64,000 bases of DNA from Acidobacteriota bacterium (lineage in GTDB: Bacteria > Acidobacteriota > Terriglobia > Terriglobales > Acidobacteriaceae), in NCBI GenBank assembly GCA_021779935.1, contig JAJXZT010000062.1:124001-188000 (forward strand). The letters run 5' to 3'. This document shows, one piece after another, positions 26,788 through 34,278 of the stretch (within the stretch, counting starts at the first letter, position 1; each line of letters opens with the position of its first letter). Below the pieces are notes generated by a model. It saw only the letters and a list, made by a program, of their open reading frames with translations. It was not told where the DNA came from and made no database searches. The translations under genes were made by a program, and so were the position numbers.

Positions 26788-26826
26788 CCCTACCCTTGTC
26801 GCGCGTCGTTCGCGACAGGGTGGGGT
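26788..26826. repeat. REP-like palindrome, family A, copy 4
   Basis: CCCTACCCTTGTCGCG and CGCGACAGGGTGGGG around CGTCGTT, followed by TAGTTCGC. It is the copy nearest the HNH nuclease gene. Confidence 0.75.
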
Positions 26827-26986
26827 AGTTCGCTTTCATCTTTGTTTTTTGACTGGTGGCCGACACTTCACCGGCAACCGTCGTTGCACGTCGAGCGCAG
26901 CGCCGGAGGCGAGAAGTCGAGACGCCCAAGTTCGCTTGTAACACCAGCCTCGGGGTCCACGACTACACTACTTCGCATTCCGTAAG

Positions 26987-27736
26987 CTACCTCTGAAAGA
27001 TGTGGTCGTTGTGGTATTCGAGAAAAGCCCGATCAGGCGCGAACCGTCTTGGCGCAGTCAGTGGCGACCCTTCAAACTTTAGAAAATATTCGGCAATTCC
27101 TGGCGACCGTCGCAACTCGCGCAATCTTGGGGAGAGCTTCACTCTGCAATCGGGTGTCACCGTGATCAGCCCGCAGTCGAATGCCTTGTCGTGCATCGCG
27201 CTCAGGCAAAGACCGTTCCGCGGATTCGTTCGATTCTTGCTGTCTTTGCTCCACGGAACAATATGGCTTGCCACGAGTAGTTCTGCGACGGGTATCCCGG
27301 TAATGCAGCATTTGCCTTCGTAAGACGCCAGCACTGCGGCCCGGAAGAACCCTTGGTTTATGCGAGTTCGTACCAGCGACTGCCTTGTCTTGCCCTCGGG
27401 AAAAGAAAACGTTTCGCCGGCTTCCGCGCTCTTTAGCGTCAGCAGCAATGATTCGCTCTCGAACGCCAGTTTGTCCCAGTCGTCATTGAACTCCTTCCAG
27501 ATGTCCATCTCTTGTTTGCTGCCGTGAGCGGCACCCGCAACCTTCCTTGCCTTGAGCGAGGGGTCTAGCCGCGCAAAGTTCGCGAGCTTCCAAGAAACGG
27601 CCGATGGGGTTCTTCCCAACAGCGCAGCAAGCGTGATGATCTCGGGGTTCCGCGTATGAATTCGACCGAATGGGGTCCTACAGTAGAGGTTGAATGCGAG
27701 AATGAGTTCGTTTCGGGTCCAGAAGTTTGGCATCAT
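26987..27736 (-). CDS. HNH endonuclease (HNH_2-type), stand-alone
   Basis: A protein of about 249 residues. The N-terminal half has the conserved segments WTRNELILAFNLYCRTPFG and NPEIITLAALLGRTPSAV, typical of the DNA- or target-recognition part of a common family of solitary HNH proteins. The C-terminal half is an HNH_2 domain: CCITG, then ASHIVPW, RTNPRNGLCLSAMHDKAFD with the His and Asn of the nuclease fold, and GLITV. No methyltransferase or intein lies nearby, so it may be a solitary restriction-like nuclease or a domesticated mobile-element enzyme. Two adjacent ATGs (complements of 27734-27736 and 27731-27733) are both possible starts. Base composition appears lower in GC than flanking housekeeping genes. 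It borders the repeat island. Confidence 0.8.
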   Translation of the reverse strand: MMPNFWTRNELILAFNLYCRTPFGRIHTRNPEIITLAALLGRTPSAVSWKLANFARLDPSLKARKVAGAAHGSKQEMDIWKEFNDDWDKLAFESESLLLTLKSAEAGETFSFPEGKTRQSLVRTRINQGFFRAAVLASYEGKCCITGIPVAELLVASHIVPWSKDSKNRTNPRNGLCLSAMHDKAFDCGLITVTPDCRVKLSPRLRELRRSPGIAEYFLKFEGSPLTAPRRFAPDRAFLEYHNDHIFQR

Positions 27737-27870
27737 TGATCGACCGGGCCGATTGCGCCATCTATCTCTGCGGAGTGTAGCTCTCACTCTTCAACGGACG
27801 AAGCAAAATCTCCGCGAACGACTCTTGCGGGCCTCATCGATTTCGCGGGTGACCCGGGCTAACGGTTCCG

Positions 27871-27907
27871 GCTCAGCAGCTTAGTCGCTTAGCAGCTCAG
27901 TAGCTTA
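27871..27907. repeat. AGCAGCTT-type low-complexity intergenic tract
   Basis: CAGCAGCTTAGTCGCTTAGC and CAGTAGCTTA units lie between the HNH gene and the flavin-reductase gene, again in a gap. Confidence 0.55.
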
Positions 27908-28543
27908 TTTGCGCCACTCCTCCACCTTGATCCTGTTCATCTCAAATAGGTCCGATGTGCGGGCGTACCAGCCTCTGCCGTGCATGCGGCCGATGAGCTT
28001 CAGGCTGGGTGTATCGATGTAGTGTTTCGCCGGGTCGGCCACCGACTCGTCGCGGACGTGCATCGCCACCACGCGGCCCAGCACCAGACCTGCCTCCGGT
28101 CCGAGTTCGACGATCTGGATCAGCTTGCACTCCATCGACACCGGACTCTCCACAATCCGCGGCGGCCGCACGTGGAGCGACGGAGCCGTGTGCAGCCCGG
28201 CCTCGGCCAGCTCGTTCACGCCCGGCTCGAACTCGATGGCCGTGATGTTCATCTTCTCCGCCGTCTCTTCCGACACCAGGTTCACCACGAACTCACGTGT
28301 CTCTTCAATATTGTGCCGCGTGTCCTTCTCCGTCTCCGTCGGACGCCCCGAACCGTGGCTGCCGATGCCGACGGCCACCACCGGCGGATCGCCCGCAACC
28401 GCGTTGAAGAACGAAAACGGCGCCGCGTTCAGCTTGCCATTGCGATCCTGGCTCACCACCCAGGCGATGGGACGCGGAACAATCGTCGAGACCAGGAGCT
28501 TGTACCTCTCTTTGGCCGTAATCTCTGCAAAATCGAATACCAT
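27905..28543 (-). CDS. Flavin reductase-like FMN-binding protein
   Basis: A 212-residue protein of the flavin reductase-like split-barrel family (PF01613-type), which binds FMN and either supplies reduced flavin or acts as a small-molecule reductase. Recognisable segments are LLVSTIVPRPIAWVVSQDR, NAAPFSFFNAVAGDPPVVAV and DTRHNIEETREFVVNLVS. The middle and end (ELGPEAGLVLGRVVAMHV; LKLIGRMHGRGWYA) also follow the family. I use the ATG (complement of 28541-28543), preceded by GAGGGGGGC, instead of an upstream frame extension. No partner oxygenase gene is adjacent, so the physiological substrate is open. Confidence 0.85.
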   Translation of the reverse strand: MVFDFAEITAKERYKLLVSTIVPRPIAWVVSQDRNGKLNAAPFSFFNAVAGDPPVVAVGIGSHGSGRPTETEKDTRHNIEETREFVVNLVSEETAEKMNITAIEFEPGVNELAEAGLHTAPSLHVRPPRIVESPVSMECKLIQIVELGPEAGLVLGRVVAMHVRDESVADPAKHYIDTPSLKLIGRMHGRGWYARTSDLFEMNRIKVEEWRK

Positions 28544-28761
28544 GCATCGCCCCCCTCGGGCGGAATTCCGGTGGCGAGAACAACGCCCTCGCGCCCCCTT
28601 TCCGGGGTCCGTTTTTGTCAAGCCCGTTTCCCGGGACTATCCCGCCACTGCCCAGTAACTACTTCGCTAATACAAAATATTACTCCCGCGCCACTCTTTA
28701 CTCTTTAGCACACAGCCCCTCGCGGAGACGGTTTTGATCGTCCCGACCAGCAAACATCGAT

Positions 28762-29280
28762 CTATTTCCCCATCTCTTTCAGGTACTGCTCCTTGTACCC
28801 AAGGTAGTTCCGCCCATAGGTCAGGATGGAATCTTTTTCTTCCAAACTGAGACTTCTTTTAACTTTTCCAGGGAAGCCGATGACGAGCGATCCGGGCGGT
28901 ATTTCCGTGCCTTCCGGGATGAGTGTTCCGGCCGCGACAATCGAGTCGTGTCCAATGCGCGCGCCGTTCAGCACCACCACGCCCATGCCAATTAAACAGC
29001 GGTCTTCCACCACGCATCCATGCAGTGTTACCGAGTGTCCCACGGTCACCCAGTCGCCCAGAATGACAGGCCATTTGTGCAGCATTCCGTGCAGCACCGA
29101 GCAGTCCTGAATGTTCGAGTTGGCGCCGATGCGGATCAGGTTGACGTCGCCGCGCACCACCGCGTTCATCCACACGCTGGCGTTCTCGCCCAGCGTAACG
29201 TCGCCAACCACCTGCGCGGACTGGTCGATGTAACAGCCCGCTCCTATAGTGGGAGTAATGCCTTTGTACGGTCGAATCAT
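28762..29280 (-). CDS. Gamma-carbonic anhydrase-like hexapeptide-repeat protein (YrdA family)
   Basis: A 172-residue left-handed beta-helix protein with hexapeptide repeats, length and sequence typical of the YrdA/PaaY gamma-carbonic anhydrase family. The three zinc-ligand histidines are present in SVLHG, VGHSV and TLHGC. The family signatures MNAVVRGDVN, CLIGMGVVVLNGA and VAAGTLIPEGTEIPPGSLV are also found. Carbonic anhydrase activity is possible but is absent in several homologues. The start is MIRPYKGITP, the usual N-terminus, with GGGGA upstream. A longer frame upstream has no conserved sequence. It is monocistronic. Confidence 0.9.
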   Translation of the reverse strand: MIRPYKGITPTIGAGCYIDQSAQVVGDVTLGENASVWMNAVVRGDVNLIRIGANSNIQDCSVLHGMLHKWPVILGDWVTVGHSVTLHGCVVEDRCLIGMGVVVLNGARIGHDSIVAAGTLIPEGTEIPPGSLVIGFPGKVKRSLSLEEKDSILTYGRNYLGYKEQYLKEMGK

Positions 29281-29572
29281 ATGTGTATTCCCCGCGGCTC
29301 CCAGCGCCGCCCCGCTAAAAACTGAACATACCAGAATCGCCCTCCGCCACGCACATCGCAAGCTGGAACCGGGTTCCCGCCCGATCCCCGGACACGCCGC
29401 GCACGGGTTGGAAAGTCGCAAAACCCCGCAATCTCCCGTGGATTTGGATAGCTGGAATCGGGCGGCCAGCCGCCAAAACTGGCACTGAAGCGTAACAAAT
29501 GCTTGACTGGAGACGGTGAAACTACGGTAAGCTACTACCGTCCAGACGGGACGGGTTTGGGGGTGTACGGGC

Positions 29573-29770
29573 TTGGCGGAAGTGAGGCTGCAAGAGGGTG
29601 AGTCATTGGAAAACGCCCTTCGCCGTTTCAAACGCAAGGTACAGACGGAAGACATCATCAAGGAAGTCAAGCGTCATTCGTATTACCTGAAGCCCGGCGA
29701 AAAGCGCCGCCTGAAAGAAACTCTAGCGCGCAAGCGGAGCCGGAAAAAGGCCCGCAAGGAGCAGGATTAA
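29573..29770 (+). CDS. rpsU: 30S ribosomal protein S21
   Basis: A 65-residue S21 protein, the last small-subunit protein to assemble. The sequence AEVRLQEGESLENALRRFKR is the S21 N-terminus, and the Lys/Arg-rich tail (KRRLKETLARKRSRKKARKE) is typical. The start is TTG at 29573, since no ATG lies in frame and conserved residues begin right after it. A GTG three codons later is an alternative. A strong terminator follows 12 bases after the stop, so this is a monocistronic gene, unlike its rpsU-dnaG-rpoD neighbourhood in enterobacteria. Confidence 0.95.
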   Translation: MAEVRLQEGESLENALRRFKRKVQTEDIIKEVKRHSYYLKPGEKRRLKETLARKRSRKKARKEQD

Positions 29771-29782
29771 AAGAAGTATCGA

Positions 29783-29809
29783 GGCCGCCACACAAAAAAG
29801 GCGGCCTTT
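29783..29809 (+). terminator. Rho-independent terminator of rpsU
   Basis: GGCCGCC (29783-29789) pairs with GGCGGCC (29800-29806) around an A-rich loop and is followed by TTTCCCTTT. Confidence 0.85.
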
Positions 29810-30066
29810 CCCTTTCGTTCGGCTGCCCCTGGGCGAAAGGGATCATACATGGAGTTGCAGCCGGAGCCGCACTTATCCAGGTTTTCAGTAGTGCCGCGTG
29901 GCAACGCGCGGTGGGCCGAACCCAGGTGATGTTGCAGGACGCAATCAGCACGATGTCGAGTCCGCTCTGTGGGTGGGGAGGACAGAAGCTGGAACTCGCC
30001 GGGAGCCGCGGCGGTTTTGGCAGTGAGGATTGCGCCGGGAACAAGGGCTGAAAGGGGCAACTCTCC

Positions 30067-30378
30067 ATGGAATTCCAGGACAAGGTTCTGAAGTGCGTAG
30101 ACTGCGGCGAAGACTTCGTCTTCACGGCCGGCGAACAACTTTTCTTCCACGACAAGCAGTTCAAGAACGAACCGAAGCGCTGCAAGGCCTGCAAGAACAA
30201 GCGGGCACAGGCGCTTGGCATCTCGCAGGGAAACAACTACTCCAAGGTCGAGACGCGTACGGTCTGTTCAAACTGTGGGAAGGAAACGACAGTGCCTTTC
30301 AAGCCGACCCAGGGACGGCCAGTATTCTGCCGCGAGTGCTTCCAGGGTAGTAAGAAGACATCGGCGGCGACAGCCTAG
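30067..30378 (+). CDS. Double zinc-ribbon protein
   Basis: A 103-residue protein made of two metal-binding halves. Residues 8-46 have LKCVDCGEDFVFTAGEQLFF and RCKACKNKR, the zinc-ribbon/zf-trcl pattern (CxxC...CxxC). Residues 63-95 have VCSNCGKETTVPFKPTQGRP and FCRECF, the CxxC-20-CxxC domain. Both patterns are common in small proteins of Bacteria, including fused forms. A role in nucleic-acid or ribosome binding is possible but unproven. ATG 30067 has GAAAGGGGC upstream. It is not obviously part of an operon. The following 224-base gap contains a hairpin and no gene. Confidence 0.85.
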   Translation: MEFQDKVLKCVDCGEDFVFTAGEQLFFHDKQFKNEPKRCKACKNKRAQALGISQGNNYSKVETRTVCSNCGKETTVPFKPTQGRPVFCRECFQGSKKTSAATA

Positions 30379-30508
30379 CAAGGCGGTTGCGGTCAGGCGG
30401 CACATTCCGGCGAAATCCCGGCAGGAGGTTGCAGTGGGGTGCGACCTCGGATTACGGGTGGCGAACCGGACGAAAGTTGTGGGACAACTTTCCCTCCAAA
30501 GTTGAACG

Positions 30509-30533
30509 GCCGCGAACGTGTGTTCGCGGCTTT
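30509..30533 (+). terminator. Terminator-like hairpin
   Basis: GCCGCGAAC (30509-30517) pairs with GTTCGCGGC (30522-30530), loop GTGT, followed by TTT. It would end transcription from the zinc-ribbon gene. The T-tract is short. Confidence 0.5.
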
Positions 30534-30602
30534 GGTGCGTCCGGGGAGAATTTTTTGTACCGGCTGGAGTCATCCTCATGCCTCCCTTTAAACACACCTG
30601 AA

Positions 30603-31013
30603 TCAGAACCCACGGTTCGCTCCGGACTTCGCAAGCCTCATCTTCTCGTCCTGATGCGTGACAAGCAACGCCTCAATCTGGCGCAAGAGGTCAGACGTGT
30701 TCACGGGTTTTACAAACAGGGACTGCGCACCGCTCGACTGCCATTCTCTAGCGGCGTTTGGAAATGCGGTGAGGATGGCGGTGGCCGGGTTATAAGACTG
30801 AGCACGAGCAGCACGAATGACTTCGTGGCCGGCGGTTTCGCTCCCCATACGCAGATCCGTAATTACCATGTCGAAAACTTCGCCGGTAATTTTCCGCTCA
30901 GCCTCGGCGACGGAAGCCGCAGTCTCGACGTGGAAGCCGTTCATCTCGAGCACTGCCTTGAGGGTGAGCAAAACAGGTAATTCATCGTCTACGAGAAGGA
31001 TGCGACGCTGCAT
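30603..31013 (-). CDS. Single-domain response regulator (CheY-like receiver)
   Basis: A 136-residue protein consisting of one receiver domain. RILLVDDE supplies the acidic pocket, DMVITDLRMG carries the phospho-accepting Asp, ILTAFPN the conserved Thr, and VKPVNT the Lys. There is no DNA-binding or enzymatic output domain. The start is ATG (complement of 31011-31013), preceded by AAGGAGCGC; the open frame extends further upstream without a start signal. No histidine kinase lies in the window close by, so the partner is unknown. It is transcribed divergently from mtaB with about 135 bases between them. Confidence 0.88.
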   Translation of the reverse strand: MQRRILLVDDELPVLLTLKAVLEMNGFHVETAASVAEAERKITGEVFDMVITDLRMGSETAGHEVIRAARAQSYNPATAILTAFPNAAREWQSSGAQSLFVKPVNTSDLLRQIEALLVTHQDEKMRLAKSGANRGF

Positions 31014-31149
31014 GATGCGCTCCTTGAGAACAACGGCAGGTTCCGCAGGACAACGCGGATTGTGCAAGGCGAAGGGGGCGAGCGCGTTAATTGACGACAA
31101 TCTGGACAATGCGCGGAAACCACACAAAACCAGCATTTATAATACTCCC

Positions 31150-32505
31150 GTGAGCAATTTCTACGTCGAGAATTTCGGGTGCCGTGCGACACAGGCGGAC
31201 GGAGCAGCACTGGAGCAGCAATTGCTCGACAAGGGACTGACACGCGCCGATGTAGCAAGCCATGCGCAGGTGGTGGTGCTGAATACGTGCACGGTGACGT
31301 CGTCGGCCGACCAGGATGCGCGAGCAACCATTCGCCGCATTCATCGCGAAAACCCGGCTGCAAAAATCCTGGTGACGGGATGCTATGCGCAGCGCGCGCC
31401 GGAAGAGATATCGAAACTGCCCGGCGTGACGCTGGTAGTGGGAAACTCTCACAAGCACCAGTTGGCGGAATTTGCAGCGGCGGGAAACGGATTTGTGCCG
31501 GTGGGCGCGATTGCGAATGCCGAGCCAGGGGCGGTCGTCGTCGGCGACATCTTTGCTCACACGGAACTGCTGGCTGCGCCGGTTTTCGACTCGGATCACG
31601 AAAAGACGCGTCCGAACCTTAAGGTTCAGGATGGCTGCAATAATCGCTGCTCGTTCTGCATCATCCCTTACGTGAGAGGAAAGAGCCGCTCGCTGCGCGG
31701 AGACGAAGTTGTTCGCAGCATGAATCAACTGGTGACGAACGGCTATCGCGAAGTTGTGCTCAGTGGAATCAACCTGGGGCGCTGGGGGCGCGACTTCCCT
31801 TCCCCGGCGGATGGCGACGGAAAGCGCGTGCGGTTCGCGGACCTGTTGCGGGAGATACTGACAAGGACGGCGGTGGAGAAAATCCGCATCAGTTCGGTGG
31901 AGCCAATGGACTGGAGCGATGAACTGATCGAACTGGTGGCGACCGAGCCGCGCATCTGCAAACATGCGCATGTGCCGATGCAGAGCGGGTCGGACTTTAT
32001 ATTGCGAAAGATGCATCGCAAGTACCGGCCGTGGCACTACGAAGACCGCATCACGAAGATTCGCGCGGCCATGCCCGGTACGGCAATTGGCGCGGACGTG
32101 ATGGTGGGATTCCCGGGAGAAACTGACGCACACTTCGAAGAGACACGAGCGATGGTCGAGCGTCTGCCATTCACCTACCTGCACGTCTTCACCTACTCGT
32201 CGCGGCCGGGAACACCCTCGGCGGAAATGCCAAACCAAGTACCGGTGCACATCGCTCGCGAACGCAATCGCGTGCTGCGAGAACTGGCGTCGCGCAAGAA
32301 ACGGACCTTCCAGGAAGGATTCGTGGGCAAGACATTGGAAGCAATTACATTGACAAATGTGATTGCAGGCCGGACCGAGGCGCTGACGGATAACTACCAG
32401 AAGTTATGGCTGGACGGAACCCACCAAGCGAACCGGATGGTAGTGGCGCGGGTGAATGGGATCGAAGGCGAGGCGATGGTGGGGGAAGAGGTGTCAGAAG
32501 TCTAG
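31150..32505 (+). CDS. mtaB: tRNA t6A37 methylthiotransferase MtaB (radical SAM)
   Basis: A methylthiotransferase of about 451 residues, which would convert t6A37 to ms2t6A in ANN-decoding tRNAs. Three N-terminal cysteine segments hold the first iron-sulphur cluster: FGCRATQ, LNTCTVT and TGCYAQ. CNNRCSFC is the radical-SAM CxxxCxxC motif, followed by IIPYVRGKSRS. The FGCRxNQ-type first motif and VHIARERNRVLRELA in the TRAM-proximal part agree with MtaB rather than MiaB or RimO. I choose GTG 31150, because the conserved protein begins SNFYVENFGC there. Upstream codons overlap the divergent regulator. Confidence 0.9.
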   Translation: MSNFYVENFGCRATQADGAALEQQLLDKGLTRADVASHAQVVVLNTCTVTSSADQDARATIRRIHRENPAAKILVTGCYAQRAPEEISKLPGVTLVVGNSHKHQLAEFAAAGNGFVPVGAIANAEPGAVVVGDIFAHTELLAAPVFDSDHEKTRPNLKVQDGCNNRCSFCIIPYVRGKSRSLRGDEVVRSMNQLVTNGYREVVLSGINLGRWGRDFPSPADGDGKRVRFADLLREILTRTAVEKIRISSVEPMDWSDELIELVATEPRICKHAHVPMQSGSDFILRKMHRKYRPWHYEDRITKIRAAMPGTAIGADVMVGFPGETDAHFEETRAMVERLPFTYLHVFTYSSRPGTPSAEMPNQVPVHIARERNRVLRELASRKKRTFQEGFVGKTLEAITLTNVIAGRTEALTDNYQKLWLDGTHQANRMVVARVNGIEGEAMVGEEVSEV

Positions 32506-32571
32506 AGAATTGGCCTTTTTTCAGTGGCTACTCTGTGCTAAAACCATACACCGAAGAGGAGGGTTGGGTTT

Positions 32572-33108
32572 GTGCTGCACGCACTTCAGTCTCGCGCCGA
32601 CCTAGTGAATGCATTTGCGGCACTTTTTTATGCCTTTTTGACGGCGATTCTCGTTGCCCTCTGTGCTCTGCAATTGCGAGAAATTCGAAACAGCCTATCA
32701 GAATCCTATAAGATGCGATCGGCCTCTGTTCTTTTGGAAGTGTATGGCATCATGCAGGCCCTTCGACCTCACTGGCACCGAGTTTATTTGCTTCCAAAAG
32801 ACTGGTCGAATTGGACACCGGAGGAGAAGTTCACTGCTGACCACGTAGGAACCACGTTACAACAAGTAGCTTTTCTTGTTACACACGACCTTATTGACGC
32901 TCAATACATCGTTGACGGATGGGGTAAGGTTTTTGTGCAGTGTTGGTTGAAACTGGAACCATTCATTAAGACATATCGGGTGCAATCCAACGAACCTGCT
33001 GAACTCGCGGAAGGGCTGATACAGCAGAGACGGGACTTGGAAATCTTCGCAAAAAGATGCCGGGAGACGTTGCCGACAACCGCGTGGACAGATCATACCA
33101 ACCTTTGA
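32572..33108 (+). CDS. Hypothetical membrane-anchored protein (DUF4760-like)
   Basis: A 178-residue protein with one N-terminal membrane helix at about residues 13-36 (NAFAALFYAFLTAILVALCA) and a charged helical cytoplasmic part. That part (RSASVLLEVYGIMQALRPHW; WTPEEKFTADHVGTTLQQVA; LIQQRRDLEIFAKRCRETLP) resembles DUF4760-type proteins, but I would not insist. Translation begins at GTG 32572, with AGGAGGG at 32557-32563. Its DNA is visibly less GC-rich than mtaB before it and infC after it, which suggests insertion into the translation block. No function is known. Confidence 0.65.
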   Translation: MLHALQSRADLVNAFAALFYAFLTAILVALCALQLREIRNSLSESYKMRSASVLLEVYGIMQALRPHWHRVYLLPKDWSNWTPEEKFTADHVGTTLQQVAFLVTHDLIDAQYIVDGWGKVFVQCWLKLEPFIKTYRVQSNEPAELAEGLIQQRRDLEIFAKRCRETLPTTAWTDHTNL

Positions 33109-33170
33109 CTCCCAAATGGGAATGCTGAGGGAACAGCACACTATCCTGACTGAGAACCCGACTCTCGACG

Positions 33171-33200
33171 TTCAAAGTCTCGCGCAATGCATGTTATACT
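33171..33200 (+). promoter_or_regulatory. Putative promoter of infC
   Basis: TTCAAA (33171-33176) and TATACT (33195-33200) are separated by 18 bases, a fair sigma-70 type promoter. Transcription would begin near 33207 and give a leader of about 23 bases before the infC start. Confidence 0.5.
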
Positions 33201-33219
33201 TTTAGGGCTTCTGTAAGAC

Positions 33220-33232
33220 GGAGGATCGTATC
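33220..33232 (+). promoter_or_regulatory. Shine-Dalgarno and AUC start codon of infC
   Basis: GGAGG at 33220-33224 is 5 bases before ATC at 33230. No ATG, GTG or TTG lies in frame between this site and the conserved IF-3 N-terminus, so the ATC is the best start. Confidence 0.65.
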
Positions 33233-33748
33233 GATAAGCGTTTTATCCGCACCAATGAGCGCATCAGAGTCCGCGAAATTCGCGTGATCGACGATCAGGG
33301 ACAACAATTGGGAATTATGGTCCCGTTCGACGCGCTCAAGATTGCCAGGGAAAAGAGCCTTGACCTGGTAGAAGTCTCACCTACCGCGCAGCCGCCGGTA
33401 TGCCGAATCATGGACTTCGGCAAGTACCTCTACGAGCAGGAAAAGAAAGAGCGGGCGGCCAAAAAGAACCAGAAGCAGATCGTCATCAAGGAAGTGAAGT
33501 TCCGCATCAACGTGGACGAGCACGACTATCAGACGAAGATGAACCACGTGCTCCGGTTCCTCGAAGAGGGCGACAAGGTGAAGGCGACGATCTTCTTCCG
33601 CGGACGCGAAATGACGCGCCAGGGATTGGGACGCGAGATCCTGGAACGAGTGATTCAGGACGTGGGCGACAAGGGAATCGTGGAATTTCGTCCGCGCCAG
33701 GAAGGCAATACGTTGCACCTGATTCTGGCTCCGCAGAAAACGAAGTGA
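33230..33748 (+). CDS. infC: Translation initiation factor IF-3
   Basis: IF-3, which binds the 30S subunit and checks the start codon and initiator tRNA. From ATC 33230 the frame reads (M)DKRFIRTNERIRVREIRV, exactly the IF-3 N-terminus, and gives 172 residues, the usual length. A GTG at 33284 would delete 18 conserved residues. The N-terminal domain continues PPVCRIMDFGKYLYEQ, and the C-terminal domain has EVKFRINVDEHDYQTK, KVKATIFFRGREMTRQGLG and a final VEFRPRQEGN. In E. coli, infC starts at AUU and IF-3 represses its own translation through that codon. An AUC here would allow the same feedback (inference). It leads an infC-rpmI-rplT cluster. Confidence 0.93.
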   Translation: MDKRFIRTNERIRVREIRVIDDQGQQLGIMVPFDALKIAREKSLDLVEVSPTAQPPVCRIMDFGKYLYEQEKKERAAKKNQKQIVIKEVKFRINVDEHDYQTKMNHVLRFLEEGDKVKATIFFRGREMTRQGLGREILERVIQDVGDKGIVEFRPRQEGNTLHLILAPQKTK

Positions 33749-33775
33749 GCCACTAAGCTGCTGAGTCGCTGAGCT
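33747..33775. repeat. AGCTGCTGAGTCGCTGAGC-type low-complexity tract
   Basis: A short degenerate tract immediately after the infC stop, of the same kind as at 14790, 22922 and 27871. Confidence 0.45.
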
Positions 33776-33784
33776 GAAAAGATT

Positions 33785-33842
33785 CAAGAGCGCTCCCGGG
33801 TGGGCGCTCTTGCCGTTAGGGCCCCGGTTTGCCGAAAACGGC
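33785..33842 (+). promoter_or_regulatory. Double hairpin in the infC-rpmI gap
   Basis: CAAGAGCGC (33785-33793) pairs with GCGCTCTTG (33804-33812), and GCCGTT (33812-33817) with AACGGC (33837-33842). There is no T-tract. In other bacteria this interval carries regulatory sites bound by ribosomal protein L20; these hairpins could serve that role, but I cannot prove it. Confidence 0.4.
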
Positions 33843-33916
33843 CATTGTCGTGTTTAATAGAAGGGATAGGCTGCGGGAGATGTTCTGTTCTGTGGCCGGA
33901 TCATTAGGGATAGAAG

Positions 33917-34111
33917 ATGCCGAAACTTAAGACACATAGCGGCGCCGCCAAGCGCTTCAAGAAGACGGGTACGGGCAAGGTAAAGCGTGGACACGCTTTC
34001 CAGCGCCACATCCTTACTTCGAAAGATACGAAGCGGAAGCGTCAGGCCGATATGGCTGGCATGGTGGACAAAGCCGACCAGCCCAAAGTGAAGAGGATGA
34101 TTCCCTACTAG
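33917..34111 (+). CDS. rpmI: 50S ribosomal protein L35
   Basis: A 64-residue basic protein with [20 protein letters not shown], the invariant L35 N-terminus, and [12 protein letters not shown] in the centre. It lies between infC and rplT as in most bacteria. The 168-base gap before it and the 167-base gap after it are wider than usual and contain hairpins, among them CGCCGGA with TCCGGCG just after the stop. Confidence 0.95.
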   Translation: MPKLKTHSGAAKRFKKTGTGKVKRGHAFQRHILTSKDTKRKRQADMAGMVDKADQPKVKRMIPY

Positions 34112-34278
34112 GGATCGTCCCGCCGGATGGCGATGGATCGTCCGGCGTAACAGAGAGCCAGGAAATACCGGGCTCACAGCGTGTGAAGAGGTCTTAGGTC
34201 CTAAACCTCCTGCCTCCAGCCGCTGAAAATGCCGCCCCCGGGAACCGGTGAGGTGGAAGCGAGAAAAAGGAGCAAGCA

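Larger units (their letters stand above)
26017..26986. other. 970-base repeat-rich intergenic island
   Basis: No convincing gene is present; short frames here have no start signal and no family resemblance. The region instead holds family A palindromes at 26476-26514 and 26788-26826, family P at 26732-26760, and a hairpin at 26555-26584 (ATCCTGAGTCG with CGACTTAGGAT). There is also an ATGCT...AGCAT element at 26640-26666 around GAGGAGCGCAGCGACGA, and a further hairpin at about 26136-26155 (CTACCCC with GGGGTAG). The sequence CCCGCGTGCTTCGTGCC before both family A copies is nearly identical, so a block has been duplicated. Confidence 0.6.

Noticed and set aside
26338-26944. Several small open frames in the repeat island
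   Set aside because: They are translations of the palindromic repeats, with repeated motifs such as RASFATGWG and no start signals.
29810-30066. Possible structured RNA (SRP or RNase P) after rpsU
   Set aside because: A CCCTTTCG/CGAAAGGG pair is present, but neither the SRP GGAAGGAAGCAGC-type core nor RNase P P4 sequences are there. No gene or RNA can be supported in this 257-base stretch.
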